Below, one piece after another: positions 27,769-36,053 of a stretch of DNA of 64,000 nucleotides. A program made the translations under genes and the position numbers. The stretch lies in the NCBI RefSeq assembly GCF_020510625.1, contig NZ_CP075191.1, positions 1,278,001 to 1,342,000 of the forward strand, in the 5' to 3' direction. Origin of the DNA: Ferribacterium limneticum. GTDB taxonomy: Bacteria; Pseudomonadota; Gammaproteobacteria; Burkholderiales; Rhodocyclaceae. The first letter of the stretch is position 1, and every line of letters begins with the position of its first letter. The notes beneath the pieces were generated by a model that saw nothing but the letters and a program-made list of their open reading frames with translations, was not told the origin of the DNA and made no database searches.

Positions 27769-29112
27769 TCAGCGGGAGCGCGCCAGATCGAGGTCGGCGC
27801 GGTTTTTCTCGTCGACATAGATCCCGCTGGCAGCCGGCTGGCTGCTGGCAAAACAGCTGACTTCGACATTGGCCAGTGCTTTTGCCTTGTGCAGCACGTC
27901 GACCGCGCAACGCCCGAACACGCTTTCGATGGTGCTCAGCAGATTACGGGCGTAGGGCGTTTCCAGCTTGCCATCGAGGATCAGGTTGGCGAGCAGCACA
28001 CCCTCCGGTTTCAGCACGCGGCGCGTGCCGGCCCAGAATTCGCGAGTGACCAGGTGACTGGGGATCGAGGTGTGCGAACTGTAAACGTCGACGACGACGG
28101 CATCGAAGCGACGCTCGCTGGTGGCGATAAAGCGGCGGGCATCATCGACGATGAATTCGCCGCGGGACGGCTCTTTCAGGAAATGCTTTTCGGCGATGTC
28201 ACGGATGGCCGGGTCGATATCGACATAGGTGTAGCGATTCAGCGGCTCACGATGCGACAGCGTGAAGCCGCCGGCACCGAGGACGAGGATTTCCTTGCCC
28301 TTGAAGCCGAGATCGTCGAGCAGGATCTGGCGCAGGTGTCTGATGTAGCGGGTGTAGTTGGGAGGCTCGCTGTCGTCGATCAATGAGGCGAGCGACTTGT
28401 TGACCATGAAGGCCCGCGGATCTTTCTGGCCGGCCAGTTCGGCCGGGCCGACGATGTATTCGGCGTAGGCCGTGTCCGCCGTCACGGTGTGCTGGCCATT
28501 GAAGCCGGCGGCGACGGCGACGATAGTGAAAGCGAGCAGGGCAAACTTGAGATTCCGTCCGGCCAGCAGCAGCGCGCCAATGACCAGCCCCAGCGTGCAG
28601 GCGAAGACGGCGGCCGATACGCTCAGCCATTGCATGACGATCAGCGACAGCGTCAGCGAGCCGAGGAAGGAACCGAGCGTCGACCAATAGAGTGCCATGC
28701 CGCTGGCTTCGCCAGTGCGTTCGGCCTGCATCAGGTTGGTCAGGATGGGCACGGTCTGGCCAAGCAGCCAGGCGAGCGGGCAAAGCACGCCGCCGATGAA
28801 GAAAAGGTAGGCAACCAACACGGGCTGGAGATGGGCAAACATCCAGTCGACACTGAGGCCGGCCAGTCCGAGTCCGGCCAGGGCGGCAGAAATCAGGAAG
28901 TTGCGGGCGACGATTCGTTTGTAATCGGCGGCGACCCGGGCTCCCGAGGCGTAACCAAGGGCCAGCGCGAGCAGGAAGAAGCCGATGGTCGGCGCCGTGA
29001 TGATGATCGAACTGCCGACATGCGGGACAAGGCGGCGCAGGGCGATGACTTCGGCACCGAGCGAACAGAAGCCTTCGATGAAGACGATGGCGTAGATGAG
29101 CAGGCGTGACAT
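27769..29112 (-). CDS. Membrane protein with C-terminal spermidine-synthase-like domain
   Basis: A 447-residue fusion. Residues 1 to about 210 form six or seven hydrophobic helices (IYAIVFIEGFCSLGAEVIALRRLVPHVG..., SSIIITAPTIGFFLLALALGY, AVFACTLGLVIGALLLAG). The C-terminal half is a Rossmann methyltransferase-type domain of the spermidine synthase family: ILVLGAGGFTLSHREP, the acidic YVDIDPAIRDIAEKHF, VDDARRFIATSERRFDAVVVDVYSS. Such membrane fusions are common and are rarely shown to make polyamines, so the substrate is unknown. The gene stands alone on the minus strand; 27641-27768, between it and rlmB, holds no gene that I can support. Confidence 0.85.
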   Translation of the reverse strand: MSRLLIYAIVFIEGFCSLGAEVIALRRLVPHVGSSIIITAPTIGFFLLALALGYASGARVAADYKRIVARNFLISAALAGLGLAGLSVDWMFAHLQPVLVAYLFFIGGVLCPLAWLLGQTVPILTNLMQAERTGEASGMALYWSTLGSFLGSLTLSLIVMQWLSVSAAVFACTLGLVIGALLLAGRNLKFALLAFTIVAVAAGFNGQHTVTADTAYAEYIVGPAELAGQKDPRAFMVNKSLASLIDDSEPPNYTRYIRHLRQILLDDLGFKGKEILVLGAGGFTLSHREPLNRYTYVDIDPAIRDIAEKHFLKEPSRGEFIVDDARRFIATSERRFDAVVVDVYSSHTSIPSHLVTREFWAGTRRVLKPEGVLLANLILDGKLETPYARNLLSTIESVFGRCAVDVLHKAKALANVEVSCFASSQPAASGIYVDEKNRADLDLARSR

Positions 29113-29157
29113 CCGCGCATTATCGGCCAGATGGCGGCTGCCTGTCCTGCCGCCAAA

Positions 29158-29530
29158 TCACTCGATGGCGCGCAGGGCGGGCTGGTTTTCGAGGATTGCG
29201 TCGAGGGTGGCCAGCGCGGTGGCAAAATCGTAGTCATCCACTTCGAGACGCAGGCGGGCGCCTTTTTGATCGCCGCTGCCCAGGCTGTGGCGCAGTTTCT
29301 CCGGGGCATCCTGGTGCGAACTGACGAACAGCTTCAGCAGTTCAAGCAGCAGTTCCGGCTTGCCGAGGGTGGCGCGCAGGCCGGTCTTCGTCGAAGGCGT
29401 TGGCGGTCAGGGCGACGATAGGGGTGCTGGCGTAATGCGCCATCCGGCGAATCCGCCGGACTGCTTCTTGGCCGTCCATCCGGGGCATCATGATGGCAAG
29501 CAGAATCAGGTCGGGAATCGATAGGGGAGC
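29158..29530 (-). pseudogene. Remnant of a hybrid histidine kinase: receiver and HPt domains with deletions
   Basis: Read on the minus strand, [22 protein letters not shown] followed by [19 protein letters not shown] sequence is a receiver domain, but the phospho-acceptor aspartate is replaced by alanine ([11 protein letters not shown]). After DEDR the frame shifts and continues as [45 protein letters not shown] and VDDYDFATALATLDAILENQPALRAIE, then a stop. This is the tail of an HPt domain, but the helix with the phospho-histidine (expected AHxLKG) is missing. Two internal deletions are thus visible. It lies between the spermidine-synthase-like gene and rarD. Confidence 0.75.
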
Positions 29531-29564
29531 GAAAGCGGGGCGGCGTTTGCCAGGCTACCGCGCC

Positions 29565-30452
29565 TCAGGCTCGCTGACCGAAGCGCAACCAGCTGGCGCT
29601 GGTGAAGATCAGCAGGCCGATCCAGATCAGCGCGAAGCTGACCAGACGGGCTGGCTGCAACGGCTCGCCGAACAGATAGACGGCCGTTACGAATTGCATG
29701 GTCGGATTGATGTACATCAGCATGCCGACCATGGCCAGGTCGAGGCGCTGCGTTGCTGCGGCAAAGGCCATCAGCGGCAGGGCGGTGAGAAGGCCGGAGG
29801 CGATCAGCAGCAGGGTGGTCGTGTCGCCGGCCAGCGTGAAGACCGCATGGCCGTGCCAGCCCTGCCACGCTGCATAGGCCAGGCAGATGGGCAGCATGGC
29901 GAGCGTTTCGAGGCACAGCCCGGAAATGGCATCGACCGGCACCTGCTTGCGCAACAGGCCATAGCAGCCGAAGGTGGCGGCCAGGAACAGCGAGATCCAC
30001 GGCAGGCTGCCGAGGGCGACCAGTTCGTTGCCAACAGCGACCATAGCCAGGCCGATCGCCAGCCATTCCCGGCGTGACAGGCGTTCCTTGAGAACGAGCA
30101 GGCCGAGCAGCACGTTGACCAGCGGGGTCAGGAAATAGCCGAGGCTGGAGGCGACGACCTGCTGGTGATCGACGGCCCACAGAAAGCCGAGCCAGTTGCT
30201 GCCGAGCAGCAGGGCGGCGACGCTCAGGCGGATGATGTGGTGCGGTGTGGCGAACAGGCCGACGACCTTGTCCCAGCGTTGCCGCAGGGTGAGCAGAATG
30301 ACGACGAAGACGAAGGCCCATAGCGTGCGGTTGGACAGGATGTCCATCGGCGAAACATGGCCGAGCTGCCGGAAGAAAAGCGGGAAGAAGCCCCAGATGA
30401 CGTAGGCAAGCAGGCCGTAGCCGATCCCGGCCAGCGGGAGCTTGGCGTTCAT
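29565..30452 (-). CDS. rarD: RarD family EamA transporter
   Basis: A 295-residue drug/metabolite transporter with about ten membrane helices in two EamA-like halves. RarD-type signatures are the N-terminal GYGLLAYVIWGFFPLFFRQLGHVSPMDILSNRTLWAF, where this family is distinct from other EamA proteins, and the central NWLGFLWAVDHQQVVASSLGYFLTPLVNVLLG. It probably exports small metabolites; a substrate cannot be assigned. It lies four bases after the DUF599 gene, so the two probably form an operon. Confidence 0.9.
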   Translation of the reverse strand: MNAKLPLAGIGYGLLAYVIWGFFPLFFRQLGHVSPMDILSNRTLWAFVFVVILLTLRQRWDKVVGLFATPHHIIRLSVAALLLGSNWLGFLWAVDHQQVVASSLGYFLTPLVNVLLGLLVLKERLSRREWLAIGLAMVAVGNELVALGSLPWISLFLAATFGCYGLLRKQVPVDAISGLCLETLAMLPICLAYAAWQGWHGHAVFTLAGDTTTLLLIASGLLTALPLMAFAAATQRLDLAMVGMLMYINPTMQFVTAVYLFGEPLQPARLVSFALIWIGLLIFTSASWLRFGQRA

Positions 30453-30455
30453 GCC

Positions 30456-31148
30456 TCAGGCCGGATCGCGCAGGATATGCAAGGCCGGCGACCGGTAATC
30501 GCGCCGGAAGAGCACGACCAGCACAACGATCGACAACAGGCTCAGCGCCATCGAATTGAGTAGCCAGCCCGAGGCGGCCAGCCCGAAGTAATAGGCGCGG
30601 ATGCCTCGGTTGAAGTCGTCGCCGGCCAGGTTGTTGGCCCCGGCGACACGCTGAGCATAGACGTCGATGCCGGGCTCGCCAGCCTTGCCGAAGGGGGCGC
30701 CGCCAACCAGGATGGAGAGCAGGTTGAACTGGCGCAGCGACCAGGTGAACTTGAAATAGGCATAAACGAAACTGGCCAGTACCAGCATCAGTTTGATTTC
30801 GAGCAGCTCGCGGTTACCGGTATTGCCGAAGGGCAGGTCGGCGGTGAAGCTGACCAGCTTGTCGGAGGCGCCGAGGGCCGCCACCAGGCCGGCGATGATG
30901 TAGATGGTGGTGTTGGCGTAGAACGAAACGCTGGTCACCAGATTGCCGATCAGCGTCGAATCGGTCACCCGCACGTCGCGTTCGAGCATGCGGTAGGCCC
31001 ATTGCAGGCGAAATTGCTGGGTGGTGCGGATCAGGCCATTGGCACCCCACTGGCTGTGTTCCGAATACCAGGCATAACCGGCCCAGCAGGCGAAGAACAC
31101 CGCCAGTGACAGCCAATCGACAGCGCTAAGGTGGGGCAGGGCATGCAT
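30456..31148 (-). CDS. DUF599 family membrane protein
   Basis: A 230-residue protein with about four membrane helices. Start set at ATG 31148 (MHALPHLSAVDWLSLAVFFACWAGYAWYS); upstream codons are in frame but read as Arg/Ser/Pro-rich noise. The family pattern includes RTTQQFRLQWAYRMLERDVRVTDSTLIGNLVTSVSFYANTTIYIIAG (quoted in part) and YAYFKFTWSLRQFNLLSILVGGAP. Function unknown. It is the first gene of a two-gene minus-strand unit with rarD. Confidence 0.85.
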   Translation of the reverse strand: MHALPHLSAVDWLSLAVFFACWAGYAWYSEHSQWGANGLIRTTQQFRLQWAYRMLERDVRVTDSTLIGNLVTSVSFYANTTIYIIAGLVAALGASDKLVSFTADLPFGNTGNRELLEIKLMLVLASFVYAYFKFTWSLRQFNLLSILVGGAPFGKAGEPGIDVYAQRVAGANNLAGDDFNRGIRAYYFGLAASGWLLNSMALSLLSIVVLVVLFRRDYRSPALHILRDPA

Positions 31149-31546
31149 TCCCGCATATTGCCATAGAGCCTGCGCTTCGGATATTGGGGAAGAACCTCGC
31201 CATGCATGGGGGGGCGTTGCCCGCGCCCATGGGATGGCGCTCGACCAGCTGAAGGTGGCCTGGAAAGGACGCCTGCGTGCTCGGGACGGAGCAGCGAAGC
31301 CATAAAAATTCAGCTGGCTGCACCGGGTATTTACTGCTGAAACCAATTATTGGCCCTCAGGGGGCATCGAGTTTGTGTCTGATTGGACCCAGCCACCCAA
31401 TGCACGGCAGCCGGTGGCGAGCAAAGAGCCCGCATCTTCGCTGCGCTGGCAACTTGATCCAGTGAGTGTCGATGTTCTTTACATTGACTGTTATTGGATC
31501 CAAGACCATTTCTTCAAGTGCCTGATCAATCGAGTTTAATTTTTTC
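31149..31546. other. Gene-free stretch between DUF599 and the PEP-CTERM gene
   Basis: No convincing gene or RNA. It contains a short plus-strand frame (ATG 31234, 23 codons) without support, and the palindrome TTGGATCCAA at 31494-31503, about 45 bases before the sigma-54 promoter, where an enhancer-binding regulator could sit. Confidence 0.5.
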
Positions 31547-31562
31547 TGGCACGTTCGATGCG
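31547..31562 (+). promoter_or_regulatory. Sigma-54 promoter of the PEP-CTERM gene
   Basis: TGGCACGTTCGATGCG matches the -24/-12 consensus TGGCAC-N5-TTGC, with GG and GC exactly ten bases apart, 63 bases before the start codon. PEP-CTERM protein genes are known to be controlled by RpoN with the PrsK/PrsR two-component system in related bacteria. Confidence 0.75.
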
Positions 31563-31624
31563 TGATTTCTGTTACCTAAGTAATAGGTGGTGTCATCACT
31601 AATTTATTGTTACAGGGGGTAATC

Positions 31625-32548
31625 ATGAGCAACCTAAATAAGCTGGCCATTGCGCTTGCTCTGGCTGGAACAAGCCTGACCGCTCAGGCCACTGTCGTGA
31701 CCGAATGGTCCTATTCAACGCTGGCATCGTTCACTTCTGCTTCCTTTTCTTCTGGATCGGATGGGACAACTTATAACAGTCCCGCAGTCCTCTCCTGGGG
31801 AAACGGCTCGGTGAGTGCAACCACTCCGTCAAGCGGAGTCGATAGAAGCTATCTCACCATCGGTAACGGAGTGGGAGCAAATGGTCTTTACAACGGGGCT
31901 GCTGCGACAGGTAGCGTTTCCACCGATGGCGTGGCCGTAAAGGGCGATATCTTCACGCACTGGAACAACGCGATCAGCGGTGACTACGGCACGCTGACGG
32001 GTGGCATCGTCCATGACACCTTGACGCTCACGCCACTTCTTCCTTCTTCATCGTCGGTTTCTGTCGATGCGCCGACGCTGGATTTTTCGTTCCACTTCAT
32101 CGAGACGCTCAATGGCACGCCATGTCCTGGCGGCAACGCAGGTAGCAGCACGATTTGCGGCGATCTATTCGGATTCCAGGGAACCCCGAATTTCAATCTG
32201 CCGTTCAGCTATGGTGACGATGCCGACTACGGTGATGGTAAGGACGAGCAGTACTACGCCAGTGTGATCGTGTTCGACCCGCGTAGCGAGTCGTCAATTC
32301 CGATTTATTGGCTGAATGACGGGCAATGTGCTGCGCTGGGCTTTGCTGATGGCTATTCCACTTTGGCAACTACCCGACACAATCTCTGCCAGGGCTTCAT
32401 CACCAATGAGGGGCAAATCAATCAGGTTCAGTTCGGATTTGCCATTACCTCCGTGCCGATCACGGTTCCCGAACCGTCAATGCCGGCCGTCATCGGTGTT
32501 GCACTGTTTGCTTTGGGTTTGAGCCGTCGCGCCCTCCGCAAGGGCTAA
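31625..32548 (+). CDS. PEP-CTERM sorted protein of the THxN type
   Basis: A 307-residue exported protein. The signal peptide is MSNLNKLAIALALAGTSLTAQA; the C-terminus carries the exosortase sorting signal VPEPSMPAVIGVALFALGL followed by the basic end SRRALRKG. The motif FTHWNNAISGDYGTL near residue 113 fits the THxN family of PEP-CTERM proteins. The body is Ser/Thr/Gly-rich with paired cysteines (CPGGNAGSSTIC). The GGGGGT before ATG 31625 decides the start. Exosortase cleaves such proteins and links their display to exopolysaccharide and floc or biofilm formation; no exosortase gene lies in the window. It is flanked by a sigma-54 promoter and a terminator, so it is monocistronic. Confidence 0.9.
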   Translation: MSNLNKLAIALALAGTSLTAQATVVTEWSYSTLASFTSASFSSGSDGTTYNSPAVLSWGNGSVSATTPSSGVDRSYLTIGNGVGANGLYNGAAATGSVSTDGVAVKGDIFTHWNNAISGDYGTLTGGIVHDTLTLTPLLPSSSSVSVDAPTLDFSFHFIETLNGTPCPGGNAGSSTICGDLFGFQGTPNFNLPFSYGDDADYGDGKDEQYYASVIVFDPRSESSIPIYWLNDGQCAALGFADGYSTLATTRHNLCQGFITNEGQINQVQFGFAITSVPITVPEPSMPAVIGVALFALGLSRRALRKG

Positions 32549-32593
32549 TGCGCATCATCCCGCTTGCCCCTTGATGCCGGAAGCGGGGCTGAG

Positions 32594-32624
32594 AAGCCTC
32601 CTGGATACACCAGGAGGCTTTTTC
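32594..32624 (+). terminator. Terminator after the PEP-CTERM gene
   Basis: Perfect ten-pair stem AAGCCTCCTG/CAGGAGGCTT with a seven-base loop and a T run. The following 250 bases up to the diguanylate cyclase hold no gene or riboswitch that I can recognise. Confidence 0.92.
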
Positions 32625-32877
32625 TTGGGTGCGCTCGGCAAGGTAAGAGTTAGCTGAACGGCAAGGGTGTCGTGGGTATCTGCGAATCTGGAAGCCCCGA
32701 AACTACGGATTGGCCAAGCGGCCTGAAACGGCTGGAAGGCAAGATTCGAGAAGTGCATCGGAAAAAAACCTTATCGCCCACGGCGACAGGGTCTATGCTA
32801 TTGGTCATAACCGAGGAGCACTCTTTGATAGCGCTCCCGCTCCCCTCAGAGTGAAGTTCCTTCAAGGCGCGTTGAAG

Positions 32878-34014
32878 ATGAACAGGATGCACCCGCTGAC
32901 GCTCAGCTTTCATGACTCCGCGACGGAGCGCGCCTTTGCCCGGCATCGGCTGCCTCGCCTTCGCCTGCAAGGCCGGGCGGCGATCATTGTGGGCATCGTC
33001 GTCTATGTTTCGTATGCGGCACTGGAGCATCTGTTCATTCTTCCTGAGCAGATCGGGCAGGTCTGGATGATTCGCGTGCTGGCCCTGCTGGTTCCGGTCG
33101 GCGTGCTGGCATTTACCTATTCTCCGTGGTTCGAAAAAACCAACCAGTTGCCGCTCTCGCTGGTCGGATTTACCGCAGCGTTGGGGCTGATCGGCATGCT
33201 CTGGCATTTGCCCGTTGCCAGCAGCAACTACTATTACCCGGGCTTGATGCTGGCAACGTTCTACACCTACAACCTGATCGGGGCGCGTTTCATCCAGGCC
33301 CTGGTGGTCAATGTCCTGGTCCTGTTGCTCTACAACATTCTATTTGGGTATCTGCGGCAGTTCCCTGAAGCGATGTTGCTCAGCCAGAACTTCTTTATCG
33401 TTTCTGCCAACCTGATCGGCGGTGCGGCCGGTTACCTGGCTGAGTACCAGGGGCGCCGGCTTTTCCTGCGCGAATTGCAACTCGAAGACGAACGGCAGCT
33501 TCACCTTGATCGTTCCCTGCATGACCGGCTGACCGGCCTGCCCAACCGTGAATTGCTCGACGACCGGATCAATCAGGCCCTGGCCCTGGCCCGCCGTGAT
33601 TCGGCGCTCCATGCCGGGTTTTTTGTCGATCTCGATGGCTTCAAGGATGTCAATGATCAGCTCGGACATGACCGCGGAGACATCGCCTTGCGTGAGGTGG
33701 CAAGGCGCCTGGCCTTGTCGATGCGCGAGACCGATACCGTTTCCCGGCTCGGCGGGGATGAATTCTTTCTGCTTGTTCACGACATCGGTTCCTGCGATAG
33801 CGCCGCCCATCTGGCCGAAAAGTTGATCTCCCTGATCGAACAGCCGGTACCCGGCTTGCCGGATGACCAGGCGCTCAGCGCCAGCATCGGCATTTGCCTG
33901 TTTCCCTGCGACGGCGGGCCGGCGACGCCCGAGGCGATTATTCGCTGCGCCGATCTGGCCATGTATCAAGCCAAGGCCGAGGGCAAGCGGCGATTCTGCT
34001 TCGCCGGGGACTGA
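32878..34014 (+). CDS. Membrane-bound diguanylate cyclase (GGDEF)
   Basis: A 378-residue protein. After a cytoplasmic start (MHPLTLSFHDSATERAFARHRLPRLRL) come about six membrane helices (residues 30-200), a short coiled linker (RRLFLRELQLEDERQLHLDR) and a GGDEF domain: HDRLTGLPNRELLDDRI, FFVDLDGFKDVNDQLGHDRGD, and the intact active site RLGGDEFF. RETD five residues before it fits the inhibitory I-site (RxxD), so the enzyme is probably active and product-inhibited. It makes c-di-GMP, which may serve biofilm control together with the neighbouring PEP-CTERM protein. The start was placed at the methionine pair near 32878, because upstream codons do not resemble a protein. Confidence 0.9.
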   Translation: MNRMHPLTLSFHDSATERAFARHRLPRLRLQGRAAIIVGIVVYVSYAALEHLFILPEQIGQVWMIRVLALLVPVGVLAFTYSPWFEKTNQLPLSLVGFTAALGLIGMLWHLPVASSNYYYPGLMLATFYTYNLIGARFIQALVVNVLVLLLYNILFGYLRQFPEAMLLSQNFFIVSANLIGGAAGYLAEYQGRRLFLRELQLEDERQLHLDRSLHDRLTGLPNRELLDDRINQALALARRDSALHAGFFVDLDGFKDVNDQLGHDRGDIALREVARRLALSMRETDTVSRLGGDEFFLLVHDIGSCDSAAHLAEKLISLIEQPVPGLPDDQALSASIGICLFPCDGGPATPEAIIRCADLAMYQAKAEGKRRFCFAGD

Positions 34015-34082
34015 GTCCATCGCAACGCCGAGGGGAAAAACTCCTGTATCCTGCCAGCCTTTGAAAATTGTGGGGAACTGAC

Positions 34083-34403
34083 ATGGGACAAGCTAAAAAC
34101 CGCGGCACGCTGGCACAGCGTGTGGCTCAGGCTCAGGCTCAAGAGAAAATCGAGGCGACACGCCCGGAAAAGCTGGTCTGCAACAGCTGCAAAGCCGATG
34201 TGACGGCCATTCATCCGGTCAGCACCCGCGGTCTGCGCGGTATCGATGCGATCTGGGTCGGCCAGTGCGACTGTGGCCACACCACCTTTGCCGCCTCGGG
34301 CGAACCGAAAGCCGTTGAAGCCTTCTTCTTCGCGCTCAGCGAAAACACCGAGCTGACGCTGGGCAGCCAGAGCAAGGATGGCGCAGCGCACGAAACGGCC
34401 TGA
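34083..34403 (+). CDS. Small zinc-ribbon-like hypothetical protein
   Basis: A 106-residue protein with GGGGAA before the ATG. The N-terminus is polar and helical (MGQAKNRGTLAQRVAQAQAQEKIEATRP); then follows a probable zinc ribbon with C-x2-C (LVCNSCKAD) and C-x-C (GQCDCGHTTF), and a helix with the residues EPKAVEAFFFALSE. Function unknown. It lies 70 bases after the diguanylate cyclase. Confidence 0.75.
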   Translation: MGQAKNRGTLAQRVAQAQAQEKIEATRPEKLVCNSCKADVTAIHPVSTRGLRGIDAIWVGQCDCGHTTFAASGEPKAVEAFFFALSENTELTLGSQSKDGAAHETA

Positions 34404-34430
34404 TTCCGGGCGGTTGGTGAGTTGGATCGG

Positions 34431-34458
34431 CGGGCCGCTGTTGCGGCCCGTTCCTTTT
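34431..34458 (+). terminator. Terminator-like hairpin after the zinc-ribbon gene
   Basis: CGGGCCGC-TGTT-GCGGCCCG, a perfect eight-pair stem, followed by TTCCTTTT. Confidence 0.75.
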
Positions 34459-34547
34459 GCGCTGATCCGCCTGCTTCAATGCCTTGATTCACCCGAGCAG
34501 ACGGCGCAGACTGAGCCCATCGTCCAGCCTGCAGAAGGAGGTTCGTC

Positions 34548-34790
34548 ATGACCGATGCACAACTCAAGGAAGCCGTCCTCGGGCCTTGGCCCTTTTTCGG
34601 TGTCAGTTCGCGCGGCGAGGTATTTGCCCGCTACGTGCCCAGCGGGCCGGTGTTCCGCTGGAGCTGGAACCAGATGATTCCGATGCCGGTGCAGGGCAGC
34701 GACCTGGTCTGGCTACTCCATGCGCAGGGTGAGGAAGATCAGTCAAGCGACACCGAGGCGGCCAAACGGCCTGCCGGCAAAGCTAAATAA
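34548..34790 (+). CDS. Small hypothetical protein
   Basis: An 80-residue protein with an excellent ribosome-binding site (AGAAGGAGG) ahead of the ATG, which is the main support. It contains an aromatic core (GPWPFFGVSSRGEVFARYVPSG, FRWSWNQMIPM) and a polar C-terminus ending AAKRPAGKAK. No family recognised. It is convergent with the DUF1415 gene. Confidence 0.65.
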   Translation: MTDAQLKEAVLGPWPFFGVSSRGEVFARYVPSGPVFRWSWNQMIPMPVQGSDLVWLLHAQGEEDQSSDTEAAKRPAGKAK

Positions 34791-34811
34791 GCGCCTGGCC
34801 GGTTCGGGCGA

Positions 34812-35384
34812 TCAGCTCAGCCAGAGCTTCTTCCAGCCCTCGTGGCCGAGGCGCTCCATCGTTTCGATATTGCGCTCGAAAATCGCTTCAGCATCGGGAA
34901 ACGCCGCCACGGCGCGGTCGATGCTGCTTTCGCGCAGCAGGTGTAGCGTCGGGTAGGGCGAGCGGTTGGTGAAGTTGGCGATGTCGTCCGGTTCGCTGCC
35001 GGCAAATTCGTATTGCGGGTGCAGGCTGGCAATCTGGAAGACGCCGTCGTAGCCGAGGTTGCGGATCAGGGCATCGACTTCGCCGAGGAAGAAATGGAAG
35101 TCGAGGAAGTCCGTCATCACCTGCGGATGAATCAGCAGCGTGGTGTCCAGTTCGGCCGGGTCGGTTTCGGCCAGCCGGGTCAGTTCATGTTCCAGTTCAG
35201 CCAGCAGTTCATCGGCCGTGGTTGCGCCGGTCAGGGCATAGCGCACCTGCTTCTTGACGAACACACTCTTGGCGAAGGGGCAAAGGTTCAGGCCGATTAC
35301 GGCACGCTCCAGCCAGTTCTGGGTGTTGGCAATGATTTCCTCGGCGGCGGATGCGTCGGCGAAGGGGCTGAGAACCTGGGACAT
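34812..35384 (-). CDS. DUF1415 family protein
   Basis: A 190-residue cytoplasmic protein. It matches the DUF1415 pattern by WLERAVIGLNLCPFAKSVFVKKQVRY near residue 25, the central FLDFHFFLGEVDALIRNLGYDGVFQIASLHPQYEFAG (quoted in part) and SPYPTLHLLRESSIDRAV. These include conserved Cys, His and Tyr residues. The biochemical function is unknown. It follows the isochorismatase-family gene in the same direction with a 50-base gap. Confidence 0.85.
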   Translation of the reverse strand: MSQVLSPFADASAAEEIIANTQNWLERAVIGLNLCPFAKSVFVKKQVRYALTGATTADELLAELEHELTRLAETDPAELDTTLLIHPQVMTDFLDFHFFLGEVDALIRNLGYDGVFQIASLHPQYEFAGSEPDDIANFTNRSPYPTLHLLRESSIDRAVAAFPDAEAIFERNIETMERLGHEGWKKLWLS

Positions 35385-35436
35385 GGCGTGAGTCTCTGAA
35401 GTGCGGTGCTTCGGTAGATAGAGATCCGGCCTGAGC

Positions 35437-35955
35437 CTAGATCAGGTCGCCGGCCAGACCGACGGTCAGTCGGGTCGATACGGCGTTCAAGGCAATCTTG
35501 TGCAGGATTTCGCTGACCGTTGTGCAGCAGTCGGCCAGCAGGCTGACCTTGTACTTATCGGCTGCCTTGGAAATGGCGGTATGGGTCACGCAGTTCTGGG
35601 TCATCATGCCGCAGACCAGCAGTTCATCGACGCCGAGTTGGGCCAGCGTTTCTTCCAGCGTGGTTTTATGGAAGCTGTCGGCAAACGACTTGATGACGAT
35701 GGGCGCTTCGGGGGCGGCAGTGAGGATGCGCGGGTGGATATCGACGCCCGGCGTGCCGGTGTTGAAGAACGGCGCCACGCCCTTGCTGGCATCGGCGACG
35801 TGCTGCACGAGAATGACCGGCATGCCCTTGGTGTGTGCCTGGCCGATGGCCTGCTCAACCTTGGCCAGCGTGGCTTCGGCATTCCACAACGGAAACCGGC
35901 CCTCCGGGAAGTAGTCGTTCTGCAGGTCGATGACGATCAGGGCGGACTTGGGCAT
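35437..35955 (-). CDS. Isochorismatase-family cysteine hydrolase
   Basis: A 172-residue hydrolase of the isochorismatase/nicotinamidase superfamily. The catalytic triad is visible: Asp in ALIVIDLQNDYFPEG, Lys in IVIKSFADSFHKTTLEETL, and the nucleophilic Cys in LVCGMMTQNCVTHTA preceded by the characteristic cis-peptide Gly-Met-Met. Substrates in this family include nicotinamide, N-carbamoyl compounds and isochorismate; none can be chosen here. Confidence 0.88.
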   Translation of the reverse strand: MPKSALIVIDLQNDYFPEGRFPLWNAEATLAKVEQAIGQAHTKGMPVILVQHVADASKGVAPFFNTGTPGVDIHPRILTAAPEAPIVIKSFADSFHKTTLEETLAQLGVDELLVCGMMTQNCVTHTAISKAADKYKVSLLADCCTTVSEILHKIALNAVSTRLTVGLAGDLI

Positions 35956-36053
35956 GGCGCTTTCTCCGGTGGATGGGGACTATTGGGCGGTGGATTCGAG
36001 TTTGGCCCCGCCGGCCGCCGAGTTCGTCGCTGCCGGCGAAGAGGCCGGAGAAG

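Noticed and set aside
31234..31305. Short plus-strand frame reading MALDQLKVAWKGRLR...
   Set aside because: Only 23 codons, no ribosome-binding site and no known family; not supported.
32627..32877. Possible c-di-GMP riboswitch before the diguanylate cyclase
   Set aside because: I looked for GEMM-type conserved loops and found none; only unstructured or weakly paired sequence.
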